Shown here in pieces: positions 1-9,155 of a stretch of DNA of 64,000 nucleotides. Made by a program: the position numbers and the translations under genes. Source of the DNA: an uncultured Aquimarina sp. Lineage in GTDB: Bacteria > Bacteroidota > Bacteroidia > Flavobacteriales > Flavobacteriaceae. Below the pieces are notes generated by a model, which saw nothing but the letters and a program-made list of their open reading frames with translations, was not told the DNA's origin and searched no databases. The stretch spans positions 496,001 to 560,000 of the forward strand of contig CANMSO010000003.1 in the NCBI GenBank assembly GCA_947500545.1, written 5' to 3'. The number at the start of each line of letters is the position of its first letter. Positions within the stretch are counted from its first letter, which is position 1.

Positions 1-320
1 TCTCCCATGATAAGGTTGAACTGATCATCTGGGTATTTTTCTTGAAGATGAGCAAGAGTGTACACCGTATAATTAGGCTGAGGCAATTTAAACTCTACAT
101 CACTAGGTTTTATCTTTGGGTAAGATTCTGTTGCTCGATATACCATTTCGAATCTATGATGATTATCTAACAAAGAGCTTTTCTTTTTGAATGGATTGTG
201 AGGGGTAACTACCATCCATATTTCGTCTAAATCAGAGAACTCTGCCATATGATTGGCAATTGCCAAATGACCAACATGAATTGGGTTGAATGTTCCAAAA
301 TATAATCCGATTCTTTTCAT
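1..320 (-). CDS. nadD: Nicotinate-nucleotide adenylyltransferase (partial, C-terminus beyond the window edge)
   Basis: Reading the minus strand from an ATG at 320 gives MKRIGLYFGTFNPIHVGH..., with the nucleotidyltransferase signature GTFNPIHVGH at residues 9-18. About 106 residues are visible; the rest lies off the left edge. The family transfers AMP from ATP to nicotinate mononucleotide in NAD biosynthesis, in the cytoplasm. It lies 52 bp downstream of gmk on the same strand, and yicC-gmk-nadD is a familiar flavobacterial order, so it is probably the last gene of that operon. Family assignment is firm; only completeness is unknown. Confidence 0.93.
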   Translation of the reverse strand, partial: MKRIGLYFGTFNPIHVGHLAIANHMAEFSDLDEIWMVVTPHNPFKKKSSLLDNHHRFEMVYRATESYPKIKPSDVEFKLPQPNYTVYTLAHLQEKYPDDQFNLIMG

Positions 321-372
321 GAAAACTATGTTTTCATTCTCATGAATATGAGAATTTACTTAAACTTAAAAA

Positions 373-945
373 TTACCCTAATAAAAACTTTTTTACTAAC
401 TGATATACCTCGGCCCGGGCCTTTTCAAGATCGTCATTGGTGACGATTGCATCAAATTGTGGTGCAGTTGCCATTTCTGTAGAAGCCTTGGCTACACGCA
501 TATTTATTTTATCTTCAGATTCGGTTTTACGTTTTTTGAGCCTAATTTTAAGCTCTTCTATGCTTGGAGGCTTTACAAATATAGCCAATGTGCGATCTGG
601 ATAGATTCTTTTAATGTCTAAACCACCAACAACATCAATATCAAAAATTACATGCTTGCCATTATCCCAAAGTCGCTGAACTTCAGTTTTAAGAGTTCCA
701 TAAAAATTATCGCGATACACTTCTTCCCATTCAAGAAATTCATCTGCCTTGATCTTATCTTTAAATTCTCGTAATGATAAAAAATAATAGTCTTTTCCAT
801 GAATTTCAGCTCCACGTGGTTCTCGTGATGCCGCAGAAATAGAGAAGCCAAGATTTAGCTCTTCTTTATTTAATAGATGTTTAACCAAGGTCGTTTTTCC
901 ACTACCTGATGGCGCCGAAAGTACAATAAGTTTCCCTTGACTCAT
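373..945 (-). CDS. gmk: Guanylate kinase
   Basis: A 190-residue protein of normal family length, starting MSQGKLIVLSAPSGSGKTT, so the P-loop (APSGSGKTT) is at residues 11-19. The GMP-binding part follows (SREPRGAEIHGKDYYFLS, then EWEEVYRDNFYGT), then the lid region rich in Arg/Lys (RLKKRKTESEDKINMR). It phosphorylates GMP to GDP in purine nucleotide synthesis. The ATG at 945 directly abuts the yicC stop codon with no gap, implying translational coupling within yicC-gmk-nadD. Confidence 0.97.
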   Translation of the reverse strand: MSQGKLIVLSAPSGSGKTTLVKHLLNKEELNLGFSISAASREPRGAEIHGKDYYFLSLREFKDKIKADEFLEWEEVYRDNFYGTLKTEVQRLWDNGKHVIFDIDVVGGLDIKRIYPDRTLAIFVKPPSIEELKIRLKKRKTESEDKINMRVAKASTEMATAPQFDAIVTNDDLEKARAEVYQLVKKFLLG

Positions 946-1806
946 TTACAAAACGTTTAGTAATTGTTCTTTGATTTTTTCGAGTTCATCTTTCATCTGT
1001 ACAACCAATTGTTGCATAGGGGCATAGTTGGATTTGCTACCAATGGTATTAATTTCACGACCTATTTCCTGAGTAATAAACCCAAGTTTTTTACCGTTTG
1101 ACTCTTCAGTATTTAGAGATGAGGTAAAATATTCTAAATGATTAGCAAGTCGTACTTTTTCCTCGGTTATGTCAAATTTTTCAAGATAGTATATCAACTC
1201 TTGTTCAAAACGATTTTGGTCTACTTCTTCTTTAAGATCAGAAACAGCCTTGTGTAACCTTTCTCTAACACCTTCTATACGCTCTGGATCCATTGTAATT
1301 ACTTTATCTAGTAATTCACCTATGTTTTTAACCCGAAAAACAAAATCCTTTTCTAGGGCTTTTCCTTCATCAATTCTATAATCTTCTATGGCGCCCAGCG
1401 CTTCATTAAGTGAGTTTTCTATTGCCTTAAACTCTTCTTCATTAATTTCTTCACGAATAGTTTTTAAAGCATCTGGCATGCGAACCGCCATTTTCAAAAA
1501 CTCAGTAGTTTCTCCTGAATTATTAATAGCTTCTAACTGCTTTATATAATCTTTAACTACGGCCTCATTAATTTTAGTCGATGTTTCTTCTGCAGTGATT
1601 TCTACATATAGTCCAAAATCTACCTTTCCTCTTACCAAAGATTTTGCAATAGTATTACGCATCTTCAATTCTTTTTCACGGTATTGAGAAGGGATTCTGG
1701 CATTTAGATCTAAGCTCTTGCTATTAAGAGACTTGACCTCGATGGTGATTTTTTTCGTAGGTAGCTGTAGGATAGACTTCCCGAAGCCTGTCATGGATTT
1801 GATCAT
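946..1806 (-). CDS. yicC: YicC/YloC family endoribonuclease
   Basis: A 286-residue protein with the family's N-terminal MIKSMTGFGKS and its C-terminal signature around FITQEIGREINTIGSKS (residues ~243-259). YicC homologues are reported as endoribonucleases; which RNAs it cuts here cannot be read from sequence. A central acidic/helical region (residues ~90-210) links the two conserved ends. It is the first gene of yicC-gmk-nadD on the minus strand. The start is the ATG at 1806, since the conserved MTGFG motif begins at residue 5. Confidence 0.93.
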   Translation of the reverse strand: MIKSMTGFGKSILQLPTKKITIEVKSLNSKSLDLNARIPSQYREKELKMRNTIAKSLVRGKVDFGLYVEITAEETSTKINEAVVKDYIKQLEAINNSGETTEFLKMAVRMPDALKTIREEINEEEFKAIENSLNEALGAIEDYRIDEGKALEKDFVFRVKNIGELLDKVITMDPERIEGVRERLHKAVSDLKEEVDQNRFEQELIYYLEKFDITEEKVRLANHLEYFTSSLNTEESNGKKLGFITQEIGREINTIGSKSNYAPMQQLVVQMKDELEKIKEQLLNVL

Positions 1807-1882
1807 AGAATTGTGATAAAAGTTGCACGAAGATACAAACTAATTGTGAAGTAAGAAGTACGAGTTACAAAGTGTGAATTAT

Positions 1883-2437
1883 TTAGGATGATGAAATGTC
1901 TTTAATCATCGTGATCTTGTCAATATATTTTTCGTTTTCAAGGAAAAAATTAGCAATATGCCCAGATTCCTGAAACCCCATTTTTTTGTACAAAGCAATT
2001 CCGGCCTTATTGGTTGCATATACTTCTAACCATAAGGTTTTTAGAACCTCATTTTCTCGAGACCAATTCAATACATTCTGAATTAAAAAAGTGCCAACTC
2101 CTTGGTTTTGCCATTCTGTATGAATTCCCATTCCGATAACGGCAGTATGTAGCATCTTCTTACGCCAACTGCCGGTTAGATCTATATTTCCAACAATATT
2201 TCCATCACTTTCTGCAATCAATAAAATGCTATTGGCTTGTTTTTGATATCGTTTGATTAATTGATATTCTTCTGTGGTATTATTTGAGTACTCGTAGTCA
2301 AATAACGGGATTGTATCTGTGTTTTTAAGGTACTGGTGTTTAAGCTTTAGCAGTTGTTCTGCATCTTCTGGTGAAGCTTCCCTAATCAACAATTTTTGAT
2401 CTGACTTTGTTTGATATGTTTTTGGAATGAAGTTCAA
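1883..2437 (-). CDS. GNAT family N-acetyltransferase
   Basis: A 184-residue single-domain GNAT protein. The acetyl-CoA-binding segment is visible as GIHTEWQNQGVGTFLIQ (Q/R-x-x-G-x-G/A class), followed by LWLEVYATNKAGIALYKKMGFQESG, the usual C-terminal GNAT strand/helix. The substrate is unknown. The only start near the conserved N-terminus is TTG at 2437: the codons upstream are CAG, GTA, ATA, TAC and then a stop, and the first internal ATG would remove half the fold. It begins 5 bp after the hemJ stop, so it is probably co-transcribed. Confidence 0.88.
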   Translation of the reverse strand: MNFIPKTYQTKSDQKLLIREASPEDAEQLLKLKHQYLKNTDTIPLFDYEYSNNTTEEYQLIKRYQKQANSILLIAESDGNIVGNIDLTGSWRKKMLHTAVIGMGIHTEWQNQGVGTFLIQNVLNWSRENEVLKTLWLEVYATNKAGIALYKKMGFQESGHIANFFLENEKYIDKITMIKDISSS

Positions 2438-2442
2438 CTGTA

Positions 2443-2994
2443 CTATGTATTAGGGTTTTTATCTCTAATTCTCTTATAGAATTTGATACCCAACATTAAT
2501 AATACAGAAAGTAATACGATACCAATGACTCCATAAATCCAATTTACAGCATCCCGAACGACGACTAGAAAAATAACCGAAAACAAAATTATGGTAGAGC
2601 CCTCATTCCACATTCGCATTTGATTAGAGGACCATTTTATAACATCATTTTGAAGCTGTTTGTAAATCTGATTGCATTTTAAATGGTAGGCTATAAGTAA
2701 AATAACAAAGCCTAGTTTTACATGCATCCATGGTTGTTGTAACCAGGCAGGCATTAGAACTAATAACCAAATTGCAAACAACGTTGCCAGTATAGCAGAG
2801 GGCCAGGTAATGATAAACCACAGACGTTTTGCCATTAATTTAAGTTGTTCACCTAATATCTCCTTATCTGGTGAAGGTTTTTGAAATGCTTCAATTTGGT
2901 ATACAAACAATCTTGGAATATAAAATAACCCTGCAAACCATGTAATTACAAAGATGAGGTGCAGGGATTTTATATAGTTATAGTATTCTAGCAT
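2443..2994 (-). CDS. hemJ: Protoporphyrinogen oxidase HemJ-like (UPF0093/COG1981 membrane protein)
   Basis: A 183-residue integral membrane protein with four or five hydrophobic helices. The N-terminus MLEYYNYIKSLHLIFVITW continues FAGLFYIPRLFVYQ and matches the HemJ signature (helix 1 with the conserved His, then the W-FAGLFY-PRLF block). A second His/Lys-rich helix is HLKCNQIYKQLQ. HemJ converts protoporphyrinogen IX to protoporphyrin IX in the membrane and substitutes for HemG/HemY. No hemG or hemY is seen in the window, while hemF and hemH, the steps before and after, are. Distant CopD-like membrane proteins are the alternative; the signature favours HemJ. Confidence 0.82.
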   Translation of the reverse strand: MLEYYNYIKSLHLIFVITWFAGLFYIPRLFVYQIEAFQKPSPDKEILGEQLKLMAKRLWFIITWPSAILATLFAIWLLVLMPAWLQQPWMHVKLGFVILLIAYHLKCNQIYKQLQNDVIKWSSNQMRMWNEGSTIILFSVIFLVVVRDAVNWIYGVIGIVLLSVLLMLGIKFYKRIRDKNPNT

Positions 2995-2997
2995 GTA

Positions 2998-5900
2998 TTA
3001 CTCTACAAAAAGATAATTAAGTTGCAAGGTATTGAACTCTGCATTAAAACTTTTAATTTCTTCTGAAATTAATTTATCAAAAACGCTCAGTTGATCTTCG
3101 ATTTGTTTAACAAGCTCATTTTTTACCGCAATATCTTGCTCTGTAGGACCAAAATCCCCCATTCCTACCAAAGAATTAAGATGCCCAAGTTTGTTAGTTA
3201 ATTTAATAGGAAAATTTAAAGGATCCTGATTACTTTTATTCTTTGTTTGGTATAATGCTTTTTCAATATCACCAAATTGTTTCTGTAAATCGGTAGCCTT
3301 TTTTACCAAATCTTTGGTTTTTTCATTGTCTTTATATTGTGTTGAAAATGATTTAAGTTGCGTATTAACCTTTCTTATTTTCTTAATCGACTTATGCGCT
3401 TTATCTACGGTTTGATTGATGCTGGTTATAAAATCATATTGATCTTGCATCTGTTGCAACGTAGCTTCTGCTCGTGGATCAGCTACAATGGTAAAAGGTT
3501 GTTTGGCTACTTCTTTTCCATTTACATTTAGGCTTACTTTATAGTTTCCGGGAACTGCTTTTGGACCATCTAGATTGGCCCACCAAAGAATCATACCGTC
3601 TAATTTTTCTGCTCCGTCACCTCTCATATTCCAGTTAAACTGGTTAGTTCCTTTTTCTTCAATTTTTAATTGATCTTTTTTCTCCTTTGTTTGGTTATTG
3701 AACGACTTAATGGTATCATTTTTTGTATTGAAGTAGGTGAGTGAAATTGTATCCTTTTCTTTATCAAAATCCTTGAGATAGAAATATGTCATAACTCCAG
3801 AAGGATGATTGGTACCTTCGGTTTTAGAATCTTTAATACTTCCTCCTCGCATGCGATAGGTTTGCTTAGGTTGGTACAACACATGATTCTGGTTTTTCAG
3901 AGTATTGTTTAGCTGATGTAAAACTGTCAAATCATCAATAATCCAAAGGCTTCTTCCTTGTGTGGCTACGATAAGGTTATTTTCTTTAATCGTTAAATCA
4001 GTTATAGGCACAATTGGTAAATTTAACTGAAACGACTGCCAGCTTTTCCCATCATCAAAAGAAATGTACATTCCTGTTTCTGTACCTGCATACAATAATC
4101 CTTTTCGTTTAGGATCTTCACGAAGCACTCTGGTAAAGTGTTCTGGTTGTATGCCTGTGGTGATTTTTGTCCATGATTTCCCATAATCTGTGGTTTTATA
4201 AAGATAAGGAGCAAAATCACCAGATTTATATTTGGTTCCGGCTATATAGCAAGTTCCTTCATTAAACGCACTAGGTTCTATGCTATTAATCATCATCCAT
4301 TCTGGCATTCCTTTAGGTGTAACATTTTCCCAAGATGATCCACCATCTTTACTTACATGTACCAATCCATCATCACTTCCTACCCATAGCAGACCTTCTT
4401 TTATAGGGCTCTCTGCTGCTGCAAAAATGGTACAGTAATATTCTACAGATGTATTGTCCTGGGTAATTGGTCCTCCAGAAGATTTTAATTTAGCAGGATC
4501 ATTTCTTGTGAGATCATTACTAATTACTTTCCAGCTTTGACCTTCATTTTCGGTTACATGAACATGATTTGAGAAGGTATACAATCTATTTGGATTGTGC
4601 CTAGAGAACATAATAGGAAAATTCCACTGAAAACGGTATTTCATATCCTCTGCACCATGCCCCATGGGATTATCAGGCCATACGCTAATGGATCTAATCG
4701 TTTCTGTTTTATGATTTACACGTGTTAAAAAGCCATCATAACTACCACCATAAACAATATCATTATTTTTAGGATCCACAGCAATATGAGCAGATTCTCC
4801 ACCGGCAGTACGTTCCCAATCATCTTCAGAGATAGACCAACCTGTACTTCTGTGATTGATTCGAATAGTAGAATTGTCCTGTTGCGCAACATAAATTCTA
4901 TATGGGAAACTATTATCTGTTGTCACCCTATAAAATTGTGATGTAGGTTGATTATGATAGGTACTCCAAGTTTCGCCGCCGTCATAAGTTATTTGTGCAC
5001 CACCGTCATCACCAATAATCATGCGTTTTGGGTTTTCTGGAGCTATCCATAGATCATGATGATCCCCGTGCGGAGCTCTAAAACTACTAAAGTTCTTTCC
5101 ACCATCCTTACTTTTATGATAGGATACATTTACTACATAAACTATATCCTTATCTTTTGGATCTGCGTAAATACGAGAGTAATACCATGCACGTTGGCGT
5201 AAACTTCTTGAGCTATTTAATTGGTTCCATGTTTCGCCTCCATCATCACTACGATAGACTCCTCCTTTTTCTTTGTTTTCTACAATGGCCCATACACGTT
5301 CGCTATCTACTGGAGATACCGTTACTCCCATAATACCCAATGTATCTTTTGCAAATCCCTTGTTTTTAGAAATTTCGCTCCATGTTTTTCCACTATCGGT
5401 ACTTTTCCAAAGAGCAGAACCATCGCCTCCAGAACTTAAACTGTATGGGGTTCTTCTTGCATTCCAGGTAGAAGCGTATAGAATCCTTGGATTATTTGGA
5501 TCTAATGTCAAATCAACGGCTCCTGCATCTTGATTTGCGAAAAGAACTTTACTCCATGTTTTTCCGCCATCGGTACTTTTAAAAACCCCACGATTTTGAG
5601 TAGGCTTATAGATGTTACCAAGTACGGCAGCATACACAATATCTGGATTTGTAGGGTGTATTGATATTCTTGGGATATGTCTACTTTTGGGAAGTCCTGA
5701 TTGCACCCAAGTTTTTCCTGCATCAACACTTTTCCAAACTCCGTATCCAGAAGAGACATTACCTCTTAGGGTTTTTTCACCACCACCCACATAGATAACA
5801 TTAGGATCACTTTTGGAAACTGAAATAGAGCCAATTGAGCCTCCAAAAAATCCGTCTGAAATATTCTCCCATGTACGACCACCATCAGTAGTTTTCCAAA

Positions 5901-6108
5901 CTCCACCACCAGTAGCTCCAAAATAGAATAGGTTTGGTTTTTCAGGAACTCCAGTTACAGCAGCGCTACGGCCACCACGAAATGGGCCTATGAGCCTGTA
6001 CTCTAGAGCGTCATAAAGCTCTTGATTGTAACTCTGAGAATTGCTTGTAAAGATACTTCCGAAAGCGAAAAAGAGTATATAGATTACTCTGGTAAATTGT
6101 GAGTGCAT
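2998..6108 (-). CDS. Secreted VPS10/BNR-repeat beta-propeller protein
   Basis: A 1036-residue protein with a signal peptide (MHSQFTRVIYILFFAFGSIFTSNSQ) and many Asp-box/BNR repeats of S/T-x-D-x-G-x-x-W type: TTDGGRTW, SVDAGKTW, STDGGKTW, STDSGKTW, SDDGGETW, SKDGGSSW, TTDYGKSW, SFDDGKSW. These predict one or two sortilin-like beta-propellers spanning residues ~40-730. The C-terminal ~300 residues are a separate alpha/beta and coiled-coil-like region (WNMRGDGAEKLDGMILWW..., then Lys/Gln-rich helices). The protein is exported; ligand or enzymatic activity is unknown. Some homologues are annotated as glycosyl hydrolases, but no catalytic residues can be assigned. The start is the ATG at 6108. Confidence 0.88.
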   Translation of the reverse strand: MHSQFTRVIYILFFAFGSIFTSNSQSYNQELYDALEYRLIGPFRGGRSAAVTGVPEKPNLFYFGATGGGVWKTTDGGRTWENISDGFFGGSIGSISVSKSDPNVIYVGGGEKTLRGNVSSGYGVWKSVDAGKTWVQSGLPKSRHIPRISIHPTNPDIVYAAVLGNIYKPTQNRGVFKSTDGGKTWSKVLFANQDAGAVDLTLDPNNPRILYASTWNARRTPYSLSSGGDGSALWKSTDSGKTWSEISKNKGFAKDTLGIMGVTVSPVDSERVWAIVENKEKGGVYRSDDGGETWNQLNSSRSLRQRAWYYSRIYADPKDKDIVYVVNVSYHKSKDGGKNFSSFRAPHGDHHDLWIAPENPKRMIIGDDGGAQITYDGGETWSTYHNQPTSQFYRVTTDNSFPYRIYVAQQDNSTIRINHRSTGWSISEDDWERTAGGESAHIAVDPKNNDIVYGGSYDGFLTRVNHKTETIRSISVWPDNPMGHGAEDMKYRFQWNFPIMFSRHNPNRLYTFSNHVHVTENEGQSWKVISNDLTRNDPAKLKSSGGPITQDNTSVEYYCTIFAAAESPIKEGLLWVGSDDGLVHVSKDGGSSWENVTPKGMPEWMMINSIEPSAFNEGTCYIAGTKYKSGDFAPYLYKTTDYGKSWTKITTGIQPEHFTRVLREDPKRKGLLYAGTETGMYISFDDGKSWQSFQLNLPIVPITDLTIKENNLIVATQGRSLWIIDDLTVLHQLNNTLKNQNHVLYQPKQTYRMRGGSIKDSKTEGTNHPSGVMTYFYLKDFDKEKDTISLTYFNTKNDTIKSFNNQTKEKKDQLKIEEKGTNQFNWNMRGDGAEKLDGMILWWANLDGPKAVPGNYKVSLNVNGKEVAKQPFTIVADPRAEATLQQMQDQYDFITSINQTVDKAHKSIKKIRKVNTQLKSFSTQYKDNEKTKDLVKKATDLQKQFGDIEKALYQTKNKSNQDPLNFPIKLTNKLGHLNSLVGMGDFGPTEQDIAVKNELVKQIEDQLSVFDKLISEEIKSFNAEFNTLQLNYLFVE

Positions 6109-6251
6109 GTGTGTTGAGTTTTAAATTGAAAACTATAGCACTTGGTTAAATTGTTAAATGAAATAGATTTGAAGGCATACGAAAGTCTGCAATTAAAAAT
6201 TATCCAGAAAGATTTTCACGTAATTTTAACCTAGATTACTATATTTTAAAC

Positions 6252-7640
6252 TTATGCAACATGAGGTTTTAATTTCATTCGTACTTCTCTGTTCAAGAAA
6301 TACCCCGTAACAATTGTTGCCAGAACATCTGCGATAGGAAAAGAGATCCAAACCCCAAGTTCACCATAAAATTTAGGCAAAATCAAAATTAAAGGAATAA
6401 AAAAGAATCCCTGTCTGGAGAGTGTAAGGAGTAGTGCTGGAATAGCTTTTCCCGCTGCCTGAAAATAAGCTGCGCCAATAAGCTGAAGTGCAATAATGGG
6501 TGTAGCAGCAAATACCCAGCGCATGGGTGCTGCAGTATGAGAAAGTACAAATTGATTTAATGCTAATTCTTTTGGACTTAGACTGGGATTGTCACTTAAA
6601 AACAAAGAGGTAATTTCTACCGGAAAAACCATTAACCCAACAAAAACTAAGGTTGCCACAACCGCGGCATATGTGATTGCAGTATTGATTGATTCTCTAA
6701 CCCGAGCATATTGTTGAGCGCCATAATTATATCCTGCAATAGGCAAAAATCCTTGGGTCACCCCAAAAACTGGAAATAAAGCGAACATAAGCATTCGACC
6801 AATAATTGCATATACTGCAACTAAACCTTCCTGTCCTAAATCGAATAGAATGTTATTCATTAATAAATAAGTAATGCTTACAACAGCTTGTCTGGCCATG
6901 GTAACGCCACCAAGGGATGCAATTTCAGAAACAATTTTTTTTTGAAGTGCCAAATGTCGAAATCTGATCTTCAGTTCAGAATTTTTCGAAGAGAAAAACC
7001 AAAAAACATATAGAAAACAGGCAAGGTAAGAACCTGTTGTTGCCCAAGCTGCACCATGCATTCCCATATCCATTACATAAATAAAAAGATAATCCATTAG
7101 TAGATTACCAATAGTTGGGATAATCATAGCTATCATGGCGAATTTAGGTTTCCCTTCGGCTCTTATAACTGTATTTCCCATCATGGCAAAACCAAGAATA
7201 GGCACCCCGTATAATATGATTGTATAATAGATTTTTGCCGGCTCGAATATATCGCCCTTACCTCCAAATTTTGGGATAATATCGTCTACAAAGATTAATC
7301 CCAGAACCACTAGGGGTATCATGACTAATAACCCCATAGAAACCTGATTACCAAATGTTTGCAGGGCTTTTTCCTTGTTTTCAGCACCTAAAGCTCGTGA
7401 AATAATACTAGAGCCTCCCACACCAATAGACATCCCCAAAGCTCCTATAAAAAAAGATACAGGTAGGACTACGTTAATGGAGGCAAATGCAATCGAACCG
7501 ATCCAATTACCTACAAAAATAGAGTCTACAAGAATATTGAGGGACATCACTAATATCCCAATCGAAGCTGGTAATGCTTGTTTGATTAGTAATTTCCCAA
7601 TAGGTTCTGTTCCTAAGGCTTCAGAAGAGACTTTTGCCAT
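6252..7640 (-). CDS. MATE family efflux transporter
   Basis: A 462-residue polytopic membrane protein with about 12 hydrophobic helices in two related halves: N-half LIKQALPASIGILVMSLNILVDSIFVG and C-half MARQAVVSITYLLMNNILFDLGQEG. The conserved MATE elements GVGGSSIISRALGAENKEKA and GVTQGFLPIAGYNYGAQQYARV are present. MATE proteins use Na+ or H+ gradients to expel cationic drugs or metabolites; the substrate here is unknown. Its ATG overlaps the hemH stop by one base (TAATG), so the two are translationally coupled. Whether it exports a haem precursor is speculation from context only. Confidence 0.93.
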   Translation of the reverse strand: MAKVSSEALGTEPIGKLLIKQALPASIGILVMSLNILVDSIFVGNWIGSIAFASINVVLPVSFFIGALGMSIGVGGSSIISRALGAENKEKALQTFGNQVSMGLLVMIPLVVLGLIFVDDIIPKFGGKGDIFEPAKIYYTIILYGVPILGFAMMGNTVIRAEGKPKFAMIAMIIPTIGNLLMDYLFIYVMDMGMHGAAWATTGSYLACFLYVFWFFSSKNSELKIRFRHLALQKKIVSEIASLGGVTMARQAVVSITYLLMNNILFDLGQEGLVAVYAIIGRMLMFALFPVFGVTQGFLPIAGYNYGAQQYARVRESINTAITYAAVVATLVFVGLMVFPVEITSLFLSDNPSLSPKELALNQFVLSHTAAPMRWVFAATPIIALQLIGAAYFQAAGKAIPALLLTLSRQGFFFIPLILILPKFYGELGVWISFPIADVLATIVTGYFLNREVRMKLKPHVA

Positions 7641-8677
7641 TATGCAATTGGGGTTTTAAGAGAAGCCCATTCATTTACCCAATTGGCTAGCACATCTGCC
7701 CAATCATCGCGATCATTAAGACATGGTATTGTTGTAAATTCTTTTCCGCCTACTTCGTGAAATATTTCTTTTCCTTCCATGGCAATCTCTTCCAGGGTTT
7801 CAAGACAATCAGATACAAAAGCCGGAGTAACAATTGCCATTTTTTTGATGCCTTCTTTACCCATTCGCTCGATAGTGCGATCCGTATAGGGTTGTAACCA
7901 GGGGTCAAAACCTAAACGAGATTGAAAAGAAGTAGAGTAAGTTCCGTTTTTAAGGCCTAATTTTTTAGCTACTTGTACTGTTGTCATTTCACATTGATGA
8001 CGATAGCAGAATTCATGTTGCTCAGATCCTTTTTTAAAACAACATTTACCATCCATCTTGCAGTTTCCATTAGTAATGTCACTCTTCCTGATATGTCTCT
8101 CGGGCACTCCGTGATACGAAAAAAGTAAATGTTCGTAATCTAAATTTTTTAAACTTTCAGAAATGCTCTTGGTAAGTACATCAATGTATTCTGACTTATT
8201 ATAAAATGCTGGGATATGAGTAATTTTCATATCGGGAAAATGCTCCTTACGTAATTCTTCGGCTAGAACCAAAATGGTTTCTGTCGTCGCCATTGCAAAT
8301 TGAGGGTACAGAGGAACAAGCATTACCTCAGACACACCTTTTTCATGTAGTTCTTGTAATCCTTTTTTGATATTCATAGATCCGTATCGCATAGCTAATC
8401 CAACAGGAATTGAAGTGCGATTGGAAACTTTTTTTTGTAATCTTTCGGACAAAACGATTAAAGGAGAACCTTCTTCCCACCATATTTTTTTGTAAGCGGC
8501 TGCAGATTTCTTAGGTCTGGTATTTAAGATAATCCCTTTTACCAAAAGTGTTCGTGCCCATAACGGAACATCAATAACTCTGGGGTCCATTAAAAACTCA
8601 CCAAGATATTTCTTTACATCTTTTGGATCAGTACTATCTGGTGATCCGAGGTTTACCAGGAGAACTCCTTTACTCAT
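7640..8677 (-). CDS. hemH: Ferrochelatase with a cysteine-rich insertion
   Basis: Taking the ATG at 8677 gives a 345-residue protein beginning MSKGVLLVNLGSPDS, the conserved ferrochelatase N-terminus; the longer frame adds eight residues that match nothing. The catalytic His lies in LLFSYHGVPERHI (H189). The segment after it carries five cysteines (C206, C212, C213, C224, C229) within 24 residues, as in ferrochelatases that bind an iron-sulfur cluster through internal cysteines; this is inferred. The C-terminal conserved block is TPAFVSDCLETLEEI. It inserts Fe2+ into protoporphyrin IX, the last step to protohaem, and is coupled to the downstream MATE gene by a one-base overlap. Confidence 0.96.
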   Translation of the reverse strand: MSKGVLLVNLGSPDSTDPKDVKKYLGEFLMDPRVIDVPLWARTLLVKGIILNTRPKKSAAAYKKIWWEEGSPLIVLSERLQKKVSNRTSIPVGLAMRYGSMNIKKGLQELHEKGVSEVMLVPLYPQFAMATTETILVLAEELRKEHFPDMKITHIPAFYNKSEYIDVLTKSISESLKNLDYEHLLFSYHGVPERHIRKSDITNGNCKMDGKCCFKKGSEQHEFCYRHQCEMTTVQVAKKLGLKNGTYSTSFQSRLGFDPWLQPYTDRTIERMGKEGIKKMAIVTPAFVSDCLETLEEIAMEGKEIFHEVGGKEFTTIPCLNDRDDWADVLANWVNEWASLKTPIA

Positions 8678-8970
8678 AATTTTTCTTTTTGCGCAAAGCA
8701 AAAATACAAACTATATAGGGTAATGATCATAAAAACTATAAGAGTTTTTTATGCAAGAATTTGTAAATATTACTACTAAAGGAAGAATACAATTTTTTAA
8801 AGGTCAAACAGAACTTATGAATACGTTAAATTCTGATAAACTGAAAGTTGGGTAGTTTTATTTTAGTATTTTTAGATATTGAAAAAAGCAAAGATGAACC
8901 CGACTCAATTAAAGTATATATTTTAATTGTCGAAGGTTGCATGTGACCGTTAACAAACAATATTAAACAC

Positions 8971-9144
8971 ATGAAACGTATAATTGTTGATGTGGAAGAT
9001 GAAAAACTTCCCATGGTATTAGAGCTGCTTGATAAGCTCGAGTTTGTATCTGTTATAGATGATACCTCTGAAGAAAATAGAGGGATGTATGATTCTATAG
9101 TATCTCTTCAAAAAGGAATAGGGATTCCTGGAGTAGATGCTTGA
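8971..9144 (+). CDS. Small orphan protein, antitoxin-like appearance (57 aa)
   Basis: An ATG at 8971 opens a 57-codon frame starting MKRIIVDVEDEKLPMVLELL and ending GIPGVDA, with a stop at 9142-9144. The composition is coding-like: a beta-strand opening, then an amphipathic helix PMVLELLDKLEFV, then an acidic tail. Short proteins opening with strand plus 'ELLDKLEFV' helix resemble antitoxin halves of type II toxin-antitoxin pairs, but no toxin ORF follows; the next gene (AraC type) is on the other strand. It may be an orphan antitoxin, a remnant, or chance. The flanking 8678-8970 shows no other gene. Confidence 0.45.
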   Translation: MKRIIVDVEDEKLPMVLELLDKLEFVSVIDDTSEENRGMYDSIVSLQKGIGIPGVDA

Positions 9145-9155
9145 TCAACGAATCT

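Noticed and set aside
5221..5794. Plus-strand ORFs antisense to the VPS10/BNR gene
   Set aside because: They are shadows of the repeated Asp-box codons of the real gene; no start or family supports them.
8826..9014. Minus-strand 62-residue ORF between hemH and AraC
   Set aside because: Composition is non-coding and it overlaps the more plausible plus-strand small ORF at 8971.
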